Source of the DNA: an uncultured bacterium
GTDB taxonomy: Bacteria > Eisenbacteria > RBG-16-71-46 > CAIMUX01
Assembly (NCBI GenBank): GCA_946886185.1
Contig: CAMPIC010000192.1
Span: forward strand, 1-6,155
Direction: 5' to 3'
Length of the DNA: 6,155 bases
The position numbers and the translations under genes were made by a program. Shown in pieces: positions 4,435 to 6,155 of the stretch; positions within the stretch are counted from its first letter, which is position 1, and each line of letters opens with the position of its first letter. The notes below the pieces were generated by a model. It ran no database searches, had not been told where the DNA came from, and saw nothing but the letters and a program-made list of their open reading frames with translations.

Positions 4435-6155
4435 ATGGTTACGCCGAATCCTCGCTCCACTCGATTCTTCCTCGCGGCCGGCGTCGGGGCGGCGATGACC
4501 ATCTCGGCGACGCATCCCGCCCACGGTGCGGCCGCATCCAATCGCGCCGCCGCGCATCGCCCGCCGGCGGCACAGGCAACGGCCGACGGCGCGGCCGCTC
4601 TTTCGCGCGCCGGAAACGAGTTCGACGCGCTGCACGAGGGGACGGCGATCGCCGACTTCACGCTCGAAGCGGTGTACGAGAACGAGAATGGAACGAGGAT
4701 CGGCGCGCGTTTCCGGCACGAGCGGAGCGGTTTCGTGCTGGATGTCTTGCGGATCCAGTCTCTCCCGCAGGCATTCGTCTGGGTCAACACTCCTCCTCCG
4801 ACCGATCAGGGGGAGCCGCACACATTGGAGCACCTTCTTCTGGGCAAGGGAACGAAGGGTCGTTTCGTCGCTTCGCTCGAAGACATGTCCCTGGGTGAGA
4901 GCTCCGCGTACACGGAGCAATGGCGGACTTGCTATCACTTCCACACCGCCGCCGGCGCCGACGTGTTCTTCCGGCTCTTCGAAGAGAAGCTCGACGCGAT
5001 GCTCCATCCCAACTACAGCGACGAGGAGATCCGCCGCGAAGTGTGCAACATGGGGATCACCCTGCTCGAGGACGGCACTCTCGGGCTGGAGGAGAAAGGG
5101 ACCGTCTACAACGAGATGGTCAGCACCTACGAGCGGCCTTGGGGATATGTCTGGGACCAACTACCCCGCCTGCTCTATGGGCCGGCCCACCCGATGGCGG
5201 TGTCTTCCGGAGGGGAGCCGGCCGCGATTCGGGAGCTGACTCCGGAAGAGATCCGCGATTTCCATGCGCGCACCCACCATCTCTCCAACATGGGAGCCGT
5301 GGTCTCGATCGGAGACGAGCTCAGCTTGCAGGACTGTTTGTCGCGGTTGAGCGCGACGTTCGGCCGGATCGAGCCGGACGCGAAGCCTGGGGAGGATCCG
5401 GCGAATCTCGTGGATCGGCTGCCTCCACCGGAGCCTGCTCCGCGCGGCACGATCGCCCATGTCCACTTCCCGAATCAGAATCCGAACGAGCCGGGAGTCC
5501 TGGTCATGGCGTGGCCGGCCGAGCGGAATCTCGATCTCGATCGGTACTATCTGGCCGGCCTCTTCGTGAACGCTCTCGCGGGAGGCGAGACTTCCAATCT
5601 CTATCGGAAGTTCATCGATTCTCAGACTCGAGCGATCGACCTGGGAGGCAACGAGGTCTTCGGTTGGCTCGATTCCGATCCGGGTCAGCCGATTTTCATC
5701 GGGTTCAACAACATCGCGCCGAAGATGGCTACGGACGAAGTCGCCGAACGGGTTCGGGCCATGGTTCTGGATGAGATTCGCGCGATCGCATCGTTTGCGC
5801 CCGACTCGCCGGAGCTGGCTGCATTCAACGCGCGAGTCCACAACTTGCTCCTGGAGCAGCGGCGCGAGAGCCGGAACCTGCTCAACTCTCCGCCGCGTTT
5901 CGGATATCGCGGCACCGGGTCCGACTGGATCCGGCAGCTCCAGCTGGTGCGGCGCGAGGGATTCCAGCGCAATCTCGCCCTGGGGGAACAGACGGCGCGC
6001 GCCGAGGCATTGCTCAACGAGCCGGGGAATCCGTGGACCGCGCTGATCGCAAGCTGGCGCTTGCTCGAGCAGCCGTACGTGGTGCTCTCGACTCCCGATC
6101 CGGAGATCCTCGCGCGCAGCGAGGAGGCGCGACGCGAGCGCACCGCCGCGTACAC
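4435..6155 (+). CDS. Exported M16 family zinc metallopeptidase, presequence protease-like (3' end outside window)
   Basis: The first 573 residues of an M16 (insulinase/pitrilysin) metallopeptidase, closest by eye to the M16C presequence protease (PreP) branch, which degrades short peptides inside a closed chamber. Seen: a signal-peptide-like N-terminus (basic, then hydrophobic 11-24, candidate cleavage near AHG 29-31), an Ala-rich linker to about residue 58, and the inverted zinc motif HTLEH (129-133; zinc ligands H129 and H133, catalytic E132). The third ligand is probably E227 in KGTVYNEM (221-228), a spacing much like that of PreP. Other PreP-like blocks are SGGEPAAIRELTPEEIRDFH (258-277) and LAGGETSNLYRKF (381-393). 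PreP enzymes usually have about 970-1,000 residues, so roughly 400 are missing, including the C-terminal substrate-binding Arg/Tyr pair. The export signal implies action in the periplasm or outside the cell. The start is supported by AAGGAA. It follows the SRPBCC gene by 16 nt. Confidence 0.92.
   Translation, partial: MVTPNPRSTRFFLAAGVGAAMTISATHPAHGAAASNRAAAHRPPAAQATADGAAALSRAGNEFDALHEGTAIADFTLEAVYENENGTRIGARFRHERSGFVLDVLRIQSLPQAFVWVNTPPPTDQGEPHTLEHLLLGKGTKGRFVASLEDMSLGESSAYTEQWRTCYHFHTAAGADVFFRLFEEKLDAMLHPNYSDEEIRREVCNMGITLLEDGTLGLEEKGTVYNEMVSTYERPWGYVWDQLPRLLYGPAHPMAVSSGGEPAAIRELTPEEIRDFHARTHHLSNMGAVVSIGDELSLQDCLSRLSATFGRIEPDAKPGEDPANLVDRLPPPEPAPRGTIAHVHFPNQNPNEPGVLVMAWPAERNLDLDRYYLAGLFVNALAGGETSNLYRKFIDSQTRAIDLGGNEVFGWLDSDPGQPIFIGFNNIAPKMATDEVAERVRAMVLDEIRAIASFAPDSPELAAFNARVHNLLLEQRRESRNLLNSPPRFGYRGTGSDWIRQLQLVRREGFQRNLALGEQTARAEALLNEPGNPWTALIASWRLLEQPYVVLSTPDPEILARSEEARRERTAAY

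Noticed and set aside
3534..4790. Minus-strand open frame of 418 codons
   Set aside because: Antisense to the small gene, the SRPBCC gene and the start of the peptidase; no ribosome-binding site or domain seen.
4321..5841. Several minus- and plus-strand open frames over the peptidase
   Set aside because: The plus-strand frame from 4435 encodes an intact M16 zinc motif and PreP-like blocks throughout, so the others are shadows.
1..6155. tRNA, rRNA, CRISPR array, insertion sequence or phage genes
   Set aside because: No cloverleaf, regularly spaced repeat, terminal inverted repeat pair, transposase or phage motif was seen; nearly all the DNA is explained by six ordinary chromosomal genes.

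Overview
The window is 6,155 bases of GC-rich, densely coding chromosomal DNA with two divergent gene blocks and no phage, transposon, CRISPR or RNA gene. The gene families, exported proteins, purine-rich ribosome-binding sites and use of a TTG start suggest a free-living bacterium, probably Gram-negative, from a GC-rich and perhaps little-cultivated lineage such as Gemmatimonadota or Eisenbacteria. That placement is a guess from style and gene content, not from a marker gene.

Left block (minus strand, read right to left): lemA (2764-3327), a DUF2207 membrane protein (970-2742) and the 5' part of recQ (1-795, running off the left edge). lemA and the DUF2207 gene are 21 nt apart and look like one operon for a membrane-anchored helical protein and a larger envelope protein with a glycine-rich tail. 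recQ follows after a 174-nt gap that holds its own promoter-like sequence, two perfect inverted repeats and a strong ribosome-binding site before a TTG start, so it may be transcribed separately.

Middle: 3328-3454 is a 127-nt divergent intergenic region with ribosome-binding sites facing outward on both sides.

Right block (plus strand): a 64-residue protein of unknown function (3455-3649), a 238-nt gap (3650-3887) with a promoter-like element overlapped by an inverted repeat, an SRPBCC (START-like) protein (about 3888-4418) and, 16 nt downstream, an exported M16 zinc metallopeptidase related to presequence protease (4435 to the right edge, incomplete). The last two are probably co-transcribed.

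No single undescribed system stands out. The points most worth a second look are the structured leader of recQ, the promoter and dyad before the SRPBCC gene with an overlapping mini-ORF, the small unknown gene, and an exported PreP-like peptidase with a divergent active-site neighbourhood paired with an SRPBCC protein.
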